DNA of 64,000 nucleotides from an uncultured Roseobacter sp. (GCF_947492555.1 NZ_CANLNE010000001.1:1353892-1417891); one strand, 5' to 3'; shown: positions 42,353 through 51,426, counted from the first letter of the stretch. Made by a program: numbers and translations. The notes: generated by a model not told the origin, from the letters alone.

Positions 42353-42949
42353 ATGCACTACGAATTGCTCTCCGCCCTTGTCCTGTTTGCCTTCGCCAGC
42401 TCGGCAACGCCCGGACCAAATAATCTGATGCTTATGGCATCAGGGGCCAACTATGGTTTCGCCCGGTCCATTCCGCATATGCTAGGTATCTCCATCGGAT
42501 TTGCGTTGATGATCATTCTCGTCGGGGCCGGGTTGGCGCAGATATTTGAAGCATATCCGATTAGCCACACGGTGTTGAAAACCGTCTCGGTCATCTATCT
42601 CTCCTATCTCGCATGGAAAATCGCCACAGCGGCACCAATCAAGAAGTCAGCAGGGGAAGGGCGTCCCATGACTTTCCTGCAGGCCGCTGCCTTTCAGTGG
42701 GTCAACCCAAAGACCTGGGCGATGGCGCTGACCGCCCTGTCCGTCTACGCACCGAGCCAAACGCTCGCGGCATTTGCTCTCGTGGCGGTGATCTTTGGGA
42801 CGGTGAACCTGCCCGCCATCACGTTCTGGACCATTCTCGGCCAGCAGATGGCGCGCATTCTGACGAACCCACGGCGGCTAACGATCTTCAACTGGACAAT
42901 GGCCGGATTGCTCATCGCGTCGCTCTATCCCGTGCTGTGGCCGGGCTGA
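42353..42949 (+). CDS. LysE family amino-acid exporter
   Basis: 198 aa with six hydrophobic segments. The N-terminal ALVLFAFASSATPGPNNLML with the PGPN motif is typical of the LysE/RhtB superfamily. Helices at about 40-66, 70-90, 115-135, 145-165 and 175-195 follow. It exports an amino acid or related metabolite across the inner membrane; the substrate is unknown. It is divergent from an Lrp regulator. The predicted start at 42353 has no clear ribosome-binding site. Confidence 0.88.
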   Translation: MHYELLSALVLFAFASSATPGPNNLMLMASGANYGFARSIPHMLGISIGFALMIILVGAGLAQIFEAYPISHTVLKTVSVIYLSYLAWKIATAAPIKKSAGEGRPMTFLQAAAFQWVNPKTWAMALTALSVYAPSQTLAAFALVAVIFGTVNLPAITFWTILGQQMARILTNPRRLTIFNWTMAGLLIASLYPVLWPG

Positions 42950-43012
42950 CTGGCGTTGCAATGCCCTGAAATGCCAGCCATATAACGAAGGAGAACAACA
43001 ATAAGGTCTCCC

Positions 43013-43975
43013 ATGACCCAGTATATGGATTTCGAAAAGCCGCTGGCCGAGATTGAAGGCAAGGCGGAAGAATTGCGCGCGTTGGCCCGGTCCAACGAGG
43101 AAATGGATGTGACGGAGGAGGCCGCAGCCCTCGACGTCAAGGCCCGTGCGATGCTGGAAGACCTCTACAGGTCGCTGACGCCATGGCGAAAATGCCAGGT
43201 GGCGCGGCACGCGGAACGCCCGCATTGTCAGGACTATGTTGATGCACTCTTTACGGACTACACACCGCTTGCCGGTGACCGGAACTTTGCCGATGACCAC
43301 GCCGTCATGGGCGGCTTGGCCCGGCTGAATGACCGCCCGGTCATGGTAATCGGTCATGAAAAGGGCAATGACACGAAATCCCGGATAGAGCGCAACTTTG
43401 GCATGGCGCGGCCCGAAGGCTACCGCAAGGCCATTCGTCTGATGGACATCGCTCATCGTTTTGGCCTGCCGGTAATCACGCTGGTAGACACGCCCGGCGC
43501 CTATCCCGGCAAGGGTGCGGAAGAGCGTGGACAGTCCGAAGCCATTGCGCGCGCCACGGAGAAGTGTCTGCAGATCGGCGTGCCGCTGATCTCCGTCATC
43601 ATCGGCGAAGGCGGGTCCGGCGGGGCGGTCGCTTTTGCCACTGCCAACCGCGTGGCGATGCTGGAGCACTCGGTCTATTCGGTTATCAGCCCCGAAGGTT
43701 GTGCCTCGATCTTGTGGAAAGACGCGGAAAAGATGCGCGAAGCCGCCGAGGCCCTGCGCCTGACTGCCGACGACCTCAAGCAGCTTGGCGTGATTGACCG
43801 GATCATCCCCGAACCCATGGGTGGCGCGCACAGAGATGCCAGTGCCGCCATCGCGGCCGTGGGACGCGCGCTTGAGGCAATGCTGACGGATCTGGATGGC
43901 AAGGCGCCCGAGGCGCTGATCAAGGACCGCCGCGCTAAATTCATAGATATCGGAGGCAAGGGCCTCGCGGCCTGA
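43013..43975 (+). CDS. accA: Acetyl-CoA carboxylase carboxyltransferase subunit alpha
   Basis: 320 aa. [20 protein letters not shown] begins the family; [60 protein letters not shown] and [20 protein letters not shown] form the crotonase-like carboxyltransferase core. The enzyme transfers the carboxyl group to acetyl-CoA in fatty-acid synthesis. It has a lone position here, upstream LysE and convergent GNAT gene; accD is not in the window. AAGGAGAACAAC precedes the start. Confidence 0.97.
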   Translation: MTQYMDFEKPLAEIEGKAEELRALARSNEEMDVTEEAAALDVKARAMLEDLYRSLTPWRKCQVARHAERPHCQDYVDALFTDYTPLAGDRNFADDHAVMGGLARLNDRPVMVIGHEKGNDTKSRIERNFGMARPEGYRKAIRLMDIAHRFGLPVITLVDTPGAYPGKGAEERGQSEAIARATEKCLQIGVPLISVIIGEGGSGGAVAFATANRVAMLEHSVYSVISPEGCASILWKDAEKMREAAEALRLTADDLKQLGVIDRIIPEPMGGAHRDASAAIAAVGRALEAMLTDLDGKAPEALIKDRRAKFIDIGGKGLAA

Positions 43976-43978
43976 TCT

Positions 43979-44467
43979 CTAGGCCGCCGCCAGCTTGATG
44001 CGGAAACGCGGTCCGGCCTGATCGAGCCGATCAAAGCCCATAGCCAGATAAATACCCTGTGCAACGATGTTGTCCGGGTGCGTACCCACCATGAGATAGC
44101 GGCATCCTTCAGCGCGCGCCAAGGCTTCACTGGCCTTGATCAATGCCTTGCCAACGCCTGTACCGCGCGCGGACTTAGCAACGTAGAGATGATGCATGTC
44201 CATACCCCGCGCGCCGAATTGCATCTGCGCAAGAGGACAGAGCGCAGCATAACCGACAACTTTACCCGCTTCTTCCGCCAACAGGATGCGCACCCACGGG
44301 TGGGGGCCAAGAATGTCGCGCGCCAACTCATCTGCGGTAACTGTCGCGACATCGCCGTGAAAGTCAGCGAGTTTTGACACCATTTCCAATACAACCTGAA
44401 GGTCATCCGACCTTACAGGGCGAATTCTTCCTGAGAAAACTGATTTTTCCATTTCAATCTGAACCAC
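43979..44467 (-). CDS. GNAT family N-acetyltransferase
   Basis: 162 aa. MDMHHLYVAKSARGTGVGKA carries motif A (RGTGVGKALI) for acetyl-CoA binding; CRYLMVGTHPDNIVAQGIYL and AMGFDRLDQAGPRFR follow. Substrate unknown. It is convergent with accA, three bases from its stop, and 142 bp downstream of the GntR gene. An AT-rich promoter region lies upstream. Confidence 0.85.
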   Translation of the reverse strand: MVQIEMEKSVFSGRIRPVRSDDLQVVLEMVSKLADFHGDVATVTADELARDILGPHPWVRILLAEEAGKVVGYAALCPLAQMQFGARGMDMHHLYVAKSARGTGVGKALIKASEALARAEGCRYLMVGTHPDNIVAQGIYLAMGFDRLDQAGPRFRIKLAAA

Positions 44468-44543
44468 TTACGAAACTATTACACCCCCGTTTCCCAGTGA
44501 CCCCTGCCGTATTTGAACGCGAAACTATGTCCCCGACTGGGCC

Positions 44544-44568
44544 GAATTTTGTTAAAATTCTATATATA
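44544..44568. promoter_or_regulatory. AT-rich inverted repeat upstream of the GNAT gene
   Basis: GAATTTT-GTT-AAAATTC (44544-44560) is a perfect 7-bp inverted repeat, adjacent to TATATATA. The spacer is much richer in A/T than its surroundings. Probable promoter or operator for the minus-strand GNAT gene. Confidence 0.35.
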
Positions 44569-44608
44569 GTAGAAAATTTCAATGGTGATGTGAGGGATTG
44601 GTAAAGAT

Positions 44609-45259
44609 TTAGCTCGCCAACATCCGCAAACCTTGCGTCACATCCGACCGGACAGCGAGGCGCAAACCCGGCTCGTCCCCCGCCCTGAGCGCTGCAATGA
44701 TCAGCCGGTGGAACTGTGGCGGTTCGGTCTTGCGCAACCGACCATAGAGGGCGCGCATCGTCGGCCCCATCTGCAGCCAGACGGTTTCCGCCATAGCCAG
44801 CATCGCCGGGGCCTGCGCGCGTAGGTAGAGGGTGCGGTGAAATTCCAGATTGGTGCGGATGTAGCTTGCAGCGTCGCGGTGGGCCACGGCTTCCGCGATG
44901 GTCGCGTTGATTGTCTGCATCCGTTCGATCAGCGCCATGTGCGCGCGCGGCAAGGCACGGCTGGCCAGTTCCACCTCAATGAGCGCACGCAGCGCTGCCA
45001 GCTCCTCGATCCGCTCATTGCTGAGTTCAGGCGTCGACACCCGCCCCGAGGAGGACATGGTCAGCGCTCCTTCGGCCACCAGGCGCCGCACCGCTTCGCG
45101 CGCCGGTGTCATCGACACCTCGTATTCGCTGCCGATCCCCCGCAGGGTAAGCCCCTCGCCGGGCGGCAGATCACCCTGCATGATCCGACCGCGCAGCGCA
45201 CGATACACGCGGTCGTGCGCGGCGGGAGCAGCATCGGCAGGGCGCGGGTTTAGGATCAT
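44609..45259 (-). CDS. GntR family regulator (FadR/FCD subfamily)
   Basis: 216 aa. The winged helix (about 15-75) contains YRALRGRIMQGDLPPGEGLT, GSEYEVSMTPAREAVRRLVA and SSGRVSTP. The C-terminal FCD domain is all-helical with LRALIEVELASRAL and NLEFHRTLYLRAQAP, where metal-binding His/Asp residues occur. The ligand is not known. The ATG at 45259 was chosen over the longer frame. A TTGTGATCACAA palindrome lies just upstream and suggests autoregulation. Confidence 0.87.
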   Translation of the reverse strand: MILNPRPADAAPAAHDRVYRALRGRIMQGDLPPGEGLTLRGIGSEYEVSMTPAREAVRRLVAEGALTMSSSGRVSTPELSNERIEELAALRALIEVELASRALPRAHMALIERMQTINATIAEAVAHRDAASYIRTNLEFHRTLYLRAQAPAMLAMAETVWLQMGPTMRALYGRLRKTEPPQFHRLIIAALRAGDEPGLRLAVRSDVTQGLRMLAS

Positions 45260-45266
45260 GGATTGC

Positions 45267-45278
45267 TTGTGATCACAA
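45267..45278. promoter_or_regulatory. Palindrome at the GntR gene, possible operator
   Basis: TTGTGATCACAA, a perfect 12-bp palindrome, ends 8 bp upstream of the GntR start codon. GntR/FadR sites often have the TTGT...ACAA pattern. Confidence 0.45.
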
Positions 45279-45333
45279 ATCCGCTCACGGTCAAGATGCG
45301 CCGCAGATGTCACCACGATCAGGACCAGGAAAC

Positions 45334-46032
45334 TTAGGAGACACCGTCAAAGCGATAGCGGTGCAGATCGCCGCCTTGCTGGCGCAGCCATTGTCGCGGC
45401 CCGGCGTAGTCTCCGTAAATCCGGCTGACCTGCGCCCAAAAGGCTGGCGAATGGTTCATTTCAGCCAGATGCGCAACCTCGTGGGCCACCACGTAATCGA
45501 GGACTTCCGGCGGCGCGAGAATCAGTCGCCAAGAATACATCAAACGCCCCTCAGTCGTGCAGGACCCCCAGCGCGAGCGTGTGTCGCGCAGGGTAATCGC
45601 CTGGTAGGGCTTGCCCAGAAGGGCGGCGTAGTTATCCGACGCCTCGGCCAGCCGGGCACGGGCAATTTCCTTGAGATGTCCGGCAAGGCGGCGGCCTGCA
45701 CGCGCAGGTGCCCCCGGCACGGCCACGGCGCCCGCCTCGAACTGCACGCGACGCCCGCTGCCTGCCACCACCTGATACATCTCTCCGCCCACCGGCAGCT
45801 GCGTGCCGATACCCACCGCAACATCATCCCCCCGGGCCGCCAGATGTTTGCGAATCCATCCTTCTTTTTCATGTGCAAACAGCAGTGCCTCGCGTTCCGG
45901 CACGCGTTTGGGCAGGGTCAGGGTCACCCGTCCGTCAAGTTGAGAGATTCGCAGTGAAATACGCTTTGCCCGCGCGGAACGGCGCAGGATCAGGGGGATG
46001 GGCGGGTCACCAGGCAGTGAGTTCTCGGTCAT
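45334..46032 (-). CDS. YgjP-type M48 zinc metallopeptidase
   Basis: 232 aa. DUF45/YgjP family. The C-terminal catalytic domain has SRWGSCTTEGRLMYSWRLIL, the zinc motif HEVAHLAEMNHS (His, Glu, His) and WAQVSRIYGDY. The N-terminal part carries RSARAKRISLRISQLDGRV. The family is related to SprT; physiological targets are unclear. No signal peptide, so it is cytoplasmic. It is divergent from the FYDLN-acid gene. Confidence 0.9.
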   Translation of the reverse strand: MTENSLPGDPPIPLILRRSARAKRISLRISQLDGRVTLTLPKRVPEREALLFAHEKEGWIRKHLAARGDDVAVGIGTQLPVGGEMYQVVAGSGRRVQFEAGAVAVPGAPARAGRRLAGHLKEIARARLAEASDNYAALLGKPYQAITLRDTRSRWGSCTTEGRLMYSWRLILAPPEVLDYVVAHEVAHLAEMNHSPAFWAQVSRIYGDYAGPRQWLRQQGGDLHRYRFDGVS

Positions 46033-46144
46033 ATTCGCTCTTGAAGATAGGCTGGCGTGCGGCAGCCCTTTACAGCCCCCGATTCATATGGCACTTGGCC
46101 GGAATCATCTACAGCAGAACAGCAATTGTAAAAGGGGGTTTTTC

Positions 46145-46477
46145 ATGCCCAAAGAAGAATGGGGAACGAAGCGCCTCTGCCCCACAACCGGCAAGCGGTT
46201 TTATGATCTGAACAAGGACCCGATCGTCAGCCCCTACACCGGAGAAGTGGTCGAGATCGACCTCAGCAAATCCCGCATGATCGCGGCGGATGCGGAAGAC
46301 GCGGCATCAGCCAAGGCCAAGGCGTCCACCCAAGAGGACGACGCGGTCCTTGAGGATGACGACGAAGATGTGGATGTGGATCTGGGTGATGATCTTCTCG
46401 ATGACGACGAGGACGATGATGACAACGTACCTCTCGAAGAGATTGCGGATGTCGCTTCGGAAGACGACGAGAACTGA
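46145..46477 (+). CDS. FYDLN-acid family protein (TIGR02300)
   Basis: 110 aa. MPKEEWGTKRLCPTTGKRFY followed by DLNKDPIVSPYTGE are diagnostic; the rest (about 55-110) is an intensely acidic Asp/Glu tail. The family is conserved in Alphaproteobacteria, function unknown. The N-terminal CPTTGKRFYDLN resembles half of a zinc ribbon. It is divergent from ygjP and sits 117 bp upstream of tRNA-Ala. Confidence 0.9.
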   Translation: MPKEEWGTKRLCPTTGKRFYDLNKDPIVSPYTGEVVEIDLSKSRMIAADAEDAASAKAKASTQEDDAVLEDDDEDVDVDLGDDLLDDDEDDDDNVPLEEIADVASEDDEN

Positions 46478-46594
46478 TTCATAAATTCACGCGCAGGGCG
46501 GGCTTTTTTGACTTGATCCTGCCCCGCGTTGCGCCTATTCAGCGGCGCACTGGATTTCGAAATCCATCCCTTTGGGGCCTCAGGTCTCAATGTT

Positions 46595-46670
46595 GGGGCC
46601 TTAGCTCAGCTGGGAGAGCGCCTGCATGGCATGCAGGAGGTCAGCGGTTCGATCCCGCTAGGCTCCACCA
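46595..46670 (+). tRNA. tRNA-Ala (GGC)
   Basis: 76 nt including encoded CCA. The acceptor GGGGCCT pairs with AGGCTCC (one G-U). The anticodon stem CCTGC/GCAGG encloses loop ATGGCAT with anticodon GGC, reading GCC/GCU codons. The D-arm TTAGCTCAGC and T-arm GGTTCGATCCC are standard. Confidence 0.96.
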
Positions 46671-46835
46671 AATCTTCTTGTGGTTGGCTACATAGTTTGA
46701 CCTTTAGGGCTGGATGTAGCTGTCAAAAGATCGAAGTGGATCTCCAGCCCGAACGCGGCGAAGGTCCTTTCCGAGCCGATTCTGTGTGAAAACGACGTAT
46801 TGCGGGCGCTGTAAGGGGTGCGAGCCCCTTTCTGA

Positions 46836-47250
46836 TCAGGCTTTTCGCTTTTGCCGCGTTGCAGGAAAGATCTTAGCGAGTTTGCGGAGGTTTTGGGCGA
46901 TGGCTGCAAGGAGAAATTCGTAATTCACGCCGCATAGGCCTCGTAATCGGAGCCGTCCCAAGCCTAGAATGCGTTTAAGGTGGGCAAAGGGCATCTCGAC
47001 TTTCTTTCGGAGCTTTGCTGAGACCTTGCATCGGGGCGTCTTGCGGATGGCGCAGGCGACGTCGCGTGCGTCTTCATGTTCTCAACGGGTGATCTTGTGG
47101 CACTCAGCATCTGGGTTTTGACGGACATGCCTGACAGGTGTGTTTGAGCGCTTGGTACGTGGCGATACCTTTGCCGGTCGGGCCGCGATTGGGATCAGAG
47201 TAATTCCGTCGGAGCTGCTTCAAAGCCTCTCCCGCAGGACAGATGTTCAG
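46836..47250 (-). pseudogene. Decayed IS1182-type transposase, C-terminal part
   Basis: On the minus strand two reading frames together encode the end of an IS1182-family DDE transposase. First frame: CPAGEALKQLRRNYSDPNRG, then HTCQACPSKPRC. After a frameshift and in-frame stop near 47090: EHEDARDVACAIRKTP, KLRKKVEMPFAHLKRILGLG and NYEFLLAAIAQNLRKLAKIF, ending with a stop at 46836-46838. The first part of the gene is missing. It lies just past tRNA-Ala, in a stretch with lower GC than average. The element cannot move by itself. Confidence 0.78.
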
Positions 47251-47431
47251 TTGTTCTCTGTTCAGCGAGCTTACGCATATCGACGCACCGACCGACCAAG
47301 CCCATCTTCACCAAGCTCGGTGAGGCAAGGCTGGGGGTCGAACCCTTGCGGAAACACAAATGCCATCTTGGTCACCTTGTTGATTGGGACACTCTCGTGT
47401 TTCGATTGACCTCTTACCGAACGATTACTTG
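47251..47431. other. Remnant sequence between transposase relic and acetyltransferase
   Basis: About 180 bp with no recognisable gene. Together with 46671-46835, which holds a small hairpin AAGGGG/CCCCTT at 46813-46830, it makes up the flanks of the IS relic. Confidence 0.4.
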
Positions 47432-47941
47432 TTACTTGCTACCTGCTTCGGCAAGATTGATTGACAACCGGTGCTCCTTACCGATCCGCCCGAAGAAGAC
47501 CGGGCCACTGTCTGCCATGCCAAAGTTACGATAGACGGTGAGTGCGGCTATGTTTTCGGCATCGACAGCGAGGACCAGTTGTTCAGCCTTAGGCCAGGTA
47601 GAGGCCGCGGCCTGAACCGAGAGCCGGAAGGCCAGGCCACCCAGATCTTTTCCCTGCCACGCCCGATCAAGCTTGAACCCATGAAGGGAGACGGCATTTG
47701 CAGCCACCCAATCCGCCGTGGCTGGCGGCCGTTTCAGAACAACCATGCCAATGGGTTCTGCATCTTTCAAAAAGCAGAAACCCTGCACCGCACCACTGGT
47801 ATCGGACAGGCAGCCATCCAACGTCTCCGAGAAGGTCCCGCCAAACTCCACTTGCGCATCTGAAACCGTTAGCGTGCGCAGGCGAGAGAGTTGGTCCGGG
47901 CTCAGCGCGGTGCAGTTCCGGATGTCGAGCGGGGTGGTCAT
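47432..47941 (-). CDS. GNAT family N-acetyltransferase
   Basis: 169 aa. RNCTALSPDQLSRLRTLTVS, GFCFLKDAEPIGMVVLKRPP, LDRAWQGKDLGGLAFRLSVQ (motif A region) and AVDAENIAALTVYRNFGMAD fit a GNAT enzyme. Substrate unknown. ATG at 47941 overlaps the stop of the upstream EamA transporter by 4 bp, so the two are translationally coupled; the pair may export and modify the same compound (inference). The longer open frame covers the EamA gene antisense-free part in another frame and is rejected. Confidence 0.8.
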   Translation of the reverse strand: MTTPLDIRNCTALSPDQLSRLRTLTVSDAQVEFGGTFSETLDGCLSDTSGAVQGFCFLKDAEPIGMVVLKRPPATADWVAANAVSLHGFKLDRAWQGKDLGGLAFRLSVQAAASTWPKAEQLVLAVDAENIAALTVYRNFGMADSGPVFFGRIGKEHRLSINLAEAGSK

Positions 47942-48834
47942 GGCTCTTGGCTCGCCGTTCTTCGCCTGGCCGGTTGCCTGAGAAGGACGAGACCCGAAAC
48001 AATGATCAGAGCCGCGCCTGCAACGGTCGTCGCGGTCGGAATTTCGGAAAATACAATAAATCCGATGAGCGCGCTTCCAACAAGTTCTAGATAGACCAGC
48101 GGTGAAAGGGTCGACGCATCCGACAACCGAAAAGCCAGGATGGTCAGCAGGTGACCAATGGCGGAAATGACACCCAGACCAGCGAACAGCCACAACAGAT
48201 CCAGCTGCGGAACCTCGAACGTGAAGGCCGCCTGCGGGCTGAGCAAAACGGTTCCGATCACGCACTGAAAGGCGAGTGTCTTTATCGGGTCACTGTGTTG
48301 CGATGCCTGTCGGGTCGCAATCAGATAGAGGGCGAAAAACAAACCGGCCGCAAAAGCCATGATCAGCCCAATCTCGATTTCACCGGAGGGCTGCAGGACG
48401 ACCACTGATCCGACAAACCCGAGCGCAAGGCTGAGCAGTTTTTGCCAGGTGAACATTTCTTTCAGAAAAAGGACAGACAGGGCCACCGCGACCACCGGAC
48501 CAACAAAGTAGGCGCTAACCGCCAGAGAGATGGGAATCCGTGCAATCGCAAGGAAGTACAGCGTCATGGCGGTCACGAGAAAGGCCGTCCGCACCAGATG
48601 CGCAAATCGTTGTTTTTCAGGAAACATCTGCCATCCGTGAAACCGGAAAGCCAGCGGTATGACGATCAGGCAAGCGACGGCGTAACGCGCCCAACCAATG
48701 AAGAGAGGGGAATACTCTGCGCTGAGGTATTTGGCGATGCCATCCACCATCGGCACACCGAGCATCGCAATGGACATCAAGAGGATTCCTTGGATGTTTG
48801 AATGTTTCGCCGTCACAAAAGCCCCCAGGTTCAC
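47938..48834 (-). CDS. EamA/DMT family transporter
   Basis: 298 aa with ten predicted membrane segments in two EamA repeats (about 15-140 and 150-290), for example ILLMSIAMLGVPMVDGIAKY and LVYLELVGSALIGFIVF. These drug/metabolite transporters export small molecules; the substrate is unknown. The gene is 4 bp overlapped with the GNAT gene and lies in the accessory stretch after tRNA-Ala. It is preceded by an upstream 500-bp region without genes. Confidence 0.88.
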   Translation of the reverse strand: MNLGAFVTAKHSNIQGILLMSIAMLGVPMVDGIAKYLSAEYSPLFIGWARYAVACLIVIPLAFRFHGWQMFPEKQRFAHLVRTAFLVTAMTLYFLAIARIPISLAVSAYFVGPVVAVALSVLFLKEMFTWQKLLSLALGFVGSVVVLQPSGEIEIGLIMAFAAGLFFALYLIATRQASQHSDPIKTLAFQCVIGTVLLSPQAAFTFEVPQLDLLWLFAGLGVISAIGHLLTILAFRLSDASTLSPLVYLELVGSALIGFIVFSEIPTATTVAGAALIIVSGLVLLRQPARRRTASQEP

Positions 48835-49273
48835 GTTGTTTCAATGTGCAAGCCGAACTGCGCCACACAGTCCCCACCAAGCCTGTCAGGGATCAAGAGA
48901 TGGCCCCGGCCAAGGTATAATCAATTGTGGATTTCCTTTCAGGATATGTCCCTCGGTAGATTGGCTATGACACAAAAAACAGCCGTTTCCGGGGTACTTT
49001 ACATACCATGTGGTGGTAAAGCACATAGTCCAAACACCCATCGTGGGCAGCGGTTGTGAAATCTGCCTCAAATAGCGCGTCGCGATCATCTTAGACAGGA
49101 CAGTTGGGGTCGACTTTTCCCAGCTCGGTTTTGTGCCGCTCAACCGTCAGGTCTTGGTTCCCGAGGCAATCCATGAGGCACGTCAAACTCCATTAACTCG
49201 ACGGGTGTCGTCGGGCCGTTGTTGCCTTTTTTGCAGTTGCCCGATTGAAAAGATCGCAAATCCAATTTCCACT
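48835..49273. other. Gene-poor spacer between EamA and YCII genes
   Basis: No gene recognised. A small hairpin is visible at 48997-49021 (CTTTAC, inner CCA/TGG, GTAAAG). The EamA promoter should lie near 48840-48900. Confidence 0.45.
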
Positions 49274-49300
49274 TGTCGGATTTGCAATCCCTGGCGCGTC
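49274..49300 (+). promoter_or_regulatory. Candidate ECF42-type promoter
   Basis: TGTCGG (49274-49279), 17 bp, then CGTC (49297-49300). Reported ECF42 target promoters have TGTCGA and CG(A/T)C; this has one mismatch. It is 37 bp upstream of the YCII start. Confidence 0.5.
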
Positions 49301-49336
49301 CTTGCACCATCGGAAAGCAACTGTGGAGACAGCAAG

Positions 49337-49708
49337 ATGATGTACGCGATCACGATCTACGGCGAGGCAGGCGTTTTCGAAAACCTGCCAGCGGCAAAGC
49401 AAGAAGAGGTCATGTCCGGGCACCAAACGCTACAGGAAGCGTTGGACAAACGCGGTGATTTCATCTCCGTCAAACTAATGCCACCCTCCACCGCCGTGAC
49501 CGTGGAGCCGCCAGCAACTGCCGACCAAAAGCCGCTGATCACCGACGGGCCCTTTGCTGAGACAAAGGAGAGTTTTCTGGGTTTCTATGCTGCCGACTTC
49601 CAGACCCTGGACGACGCGTTGGAACATGCCCGGATGATATCGTCGCCCATTGCGCGGCTCGAGGTGCGCCCCATTGCCTGGGCGGGCGGCGCGATTTCAT
49701 CGGAGTAA
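49337..49708 (+). CDS. YCII-related (DGPF) protein, ECF42 partner
   Basis: 123 aa. MMYAITIYGEAGVFENLPAA, VKLMPPSTAVTVEP, LITDGPFAETKESFLGFYAA and EHARMISSPIARLEVRPIAW match the YCII/DGPF family (DGPF at about 82-85). These small ferredoxin-like dimers are genetically linked to ECF42 sigma factors. GGAGACAGCAAG precedes the ATG at 49337. The start of the sigma-factor gene is 4 bp after the stop, so the two are coupled. Confidence 0.88.
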   Translation: MMYAITIYGEAGVFENLPAAKQEEVMSGHQTLQEALDKRGDFISVKLMPPSTAVTVEPPATADQKPLITDGPFAETKESFLGFYAADFQTLDDALEHARMISSPIARLEVRPIAWAGGAISSE

Positions 49709-49712
49709 TGGT

Positions 49713-50948
49713 GTGACCGGGTGGCTGGAAGCCAGCTTCACCACGCAGCGGCCTCATGCGATGGCCGCATTGACACGATACTTCCGCGACATCGAGATCG
49801 CGGAGGAGGTTTTCGCCGAAGCCTGTGTCAAAGCCCTGGTCGATTGGCCCGAGAACGGTCCCCCCCGTGACCCGCTGGCCTGGTTGCTGACAACAGCCCG
49901 CAACGCCGGGCTGGACCGGATGCGCAAGGCGCAGCGGCAAAAGAGGCTTCTGGCGCATCATGCGGCCGATCTGGAAGCTGTGGACCAGCCCGCGCCCGAT
50001 CCGGATGAGTTGCGTGACGACGTTCTGCGCCTGCTCTTCATCTGTTGCCACCCTGCGCTGGAACGGCAGGATCAGATTGCGGTGGCCCTGAAAATCGTTG
50101 GCGGTCTGACCGTCGGCGAGATTGCACAGGCCTTCCTGATCAAACCCAAAACGATGGAGCAACGCATCACCCGCGCCAAGAAGCGGATTGCCGACAACCC
50201 GGTCGCCTTCGAGACCCCCAGCCCGGAGGAACGCGGCAGACGGCTTGGCGACGTTTCCCTGATGATTTACCTGATGTTCAACGAAGGCTGGTCGACCTCG
50301 GGCGGGGACATCCAGATCCGGGTCACGTTGTGTGAGGAGGCCATTCGGCTGGCGCGTCTTCTGGTGACGCTGTTCCCGGGCATGGGCGAACAAGTGGCGC
50401 TTTTGTCCCTGTTGTTGTTCCAACATGCACGGCGCAATGCGCGCACTGATGCGGACGGCAAATTAGTGGCGCTCGAAGATCAGGACCGCACGCGATGGGA
50501 CCGATCCAATATCGCGGAGGGGTCTGCCCTGCTGCAAAAGGCATCACGTCTCAACCACCTCGGGCCCTATCGCATTCAAGCAGCCATCGCGGCGGAACAC
50601 GCGCGGGCGGCCTCGTCAGAGGAGACAGACTGGCTGGCGATTGAAGCCCATTACGCAGCACTTTACGCGATACAGCCTACACCGGTCGTGCGCCTCAATC
50701 ACATTGCGGCGCAGGCCAGGACCAAGGGCGCCGGTTTCGCGCTTGCGGAGATGACACCGCTCGCTGATGAACTCGACAGGTACCGCTGGTACCATACGAT
50801 GCGCGCCAGCCTGCTGGAGCAGATCAGCGACCATACAGCGGCGAAGGAGGCATTGGAGCGAGCGCTTGAACTGAACCCCACGGAGCCGGAATGCGCCGTG
50901 ATCCGTGAAAAAATCTCCCTTTGCGAAAAAAATCTACGCACCGTGTAG
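49713..50948 (+). CDS. ECF42-type RNA polymerase sigma factor
   Basis: 411 aa, much longer than a plain ECF factor. Sigma-2: RYFRDIEIAEEVFAEACVKA with NGPPRDPLAWLLTTARNAGL. Sigma-4: QDQIAVALKIVGGLTVGEIA and KTMEQRITRAKKRI. A C-terminal extension of about 230 residues (from LGDVSLMIYLMFNEG to the end) is the TPR-like SnoaL-free domain typical of ECF42 (DUF6596), needed for activity in studied members. The GTG at 49713 is used, with GGAG upstream; the ATG just before is out of frame. It probably activates its own operon. Confidence 0.9.
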   Translation: MTGWLEASFTTQRPHAMAALTRYFRDIEIAEEVFAEACVKALVDWPENGPPRDPLAWLLTTARNAGLDRMRKAQRQKRLLAHHAADLEAVDQPAPDPDELRDDVLRLLFICCHPALERQDQIAVALKIVGGLTVGEIAQAFLIKPKTMEQRITRAKKRIADNPVAFETPSPEERGRRLGDVSLMIYLMFNEGWSTSGGDIQIRVTLCEEAIRLARLLVTLFPGMGEQVALLSLLLFQHARRNARTDADGKLVALEDQDRTRWDRSNIAEGSALLQKASRLNHLGPYRIQAAIAAEHARAASSEETDWLAIEAHYAALYAIQPTPVVRLNHIAAQARTKGAGFALAEMTPLADELDRYRWYHTMRASLLEQISDHTAAKEALERALELNPTEPECAVIREKISLCEKNLRTV

Positions 50949-51017
50949 GGATTGCCCCGCGTCATGCGTCCTTGGTGCAGTCCCGCAGTGGGCGGGCGCA
51001 ATCAAGGGAGCACTAAA

Positions 51018-51404
51018 ATGAGTATTCTGGACATGACAGCCGTGGGCAATGCCGGGTGGATCGGCCATGCTGGCCCCGATGCCGGGCAGGCCAAATCCTT
51101 CTACAAGGATGTCCTGGGCTGGTCGATCAACGAGATGCCGATGCAGGACGGGTCAAGCTACGGGGCTGCCGTGGTGGGTGAGACGGCCATCGGAGGGTTC
51201 TCACCCATGCCCGAAGAAAACGGCAGCTGGACGATCTATTTTACCGTCGCCGATGTTGATGCCAGCGTGGAAAAGGCACAATCGAAAGGCGCCACGGTCC
51301 TGACGCCACCGATGGACATGCCGGGTGTCGGCCGCATGGCAACCCTGACCGACCCGCAGGGCGCACAATTTGCCCTGATCACCTATGAGAGCATGGCCTC
51401 CTGA
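51018..51404 (+). CDS. VOC family protein
   Basis: 128 aa. Glyoxalase/bleomycin-resistance fold: GWIGHAGPDAGQAKSFYKDV, GWSINEMPM, GAAVVGETAIGGFSPMP, WTIYFTVADVDASVEKAQSK and TDPQGAQFALI. The metal site of lyase/dioxygenase members is not fully conserved: the first strand offers a His (GHA) and the final one Glu (TYE). Function unknown. AAGGGAG precedes the ATG. It follows the sigma-factor gene by 69 bp and may be its target. Confidence 0.87.
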   Translation: MSILDMTAVGNAGWIGHAGPDAGQAKSFYKDVLGWSINEMPMQDGSSYGAAVVGETAIGGFSPMPEENGSWTIYFTVADVDASVEKAQSKGATVLTPPMDMPGVGRMATLTDPQGAQFALITYESMAS

Positions 51405-51426
51405 GGCGCACAGGGGAGATACCTCA

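Noticed and set aside
46595..47431. Integrative element with tRNA-Ala attachment site
   Set aside because: No direct repeat of the tRNA 3' end and no integrase were found; only an IS1182 relic is supported.
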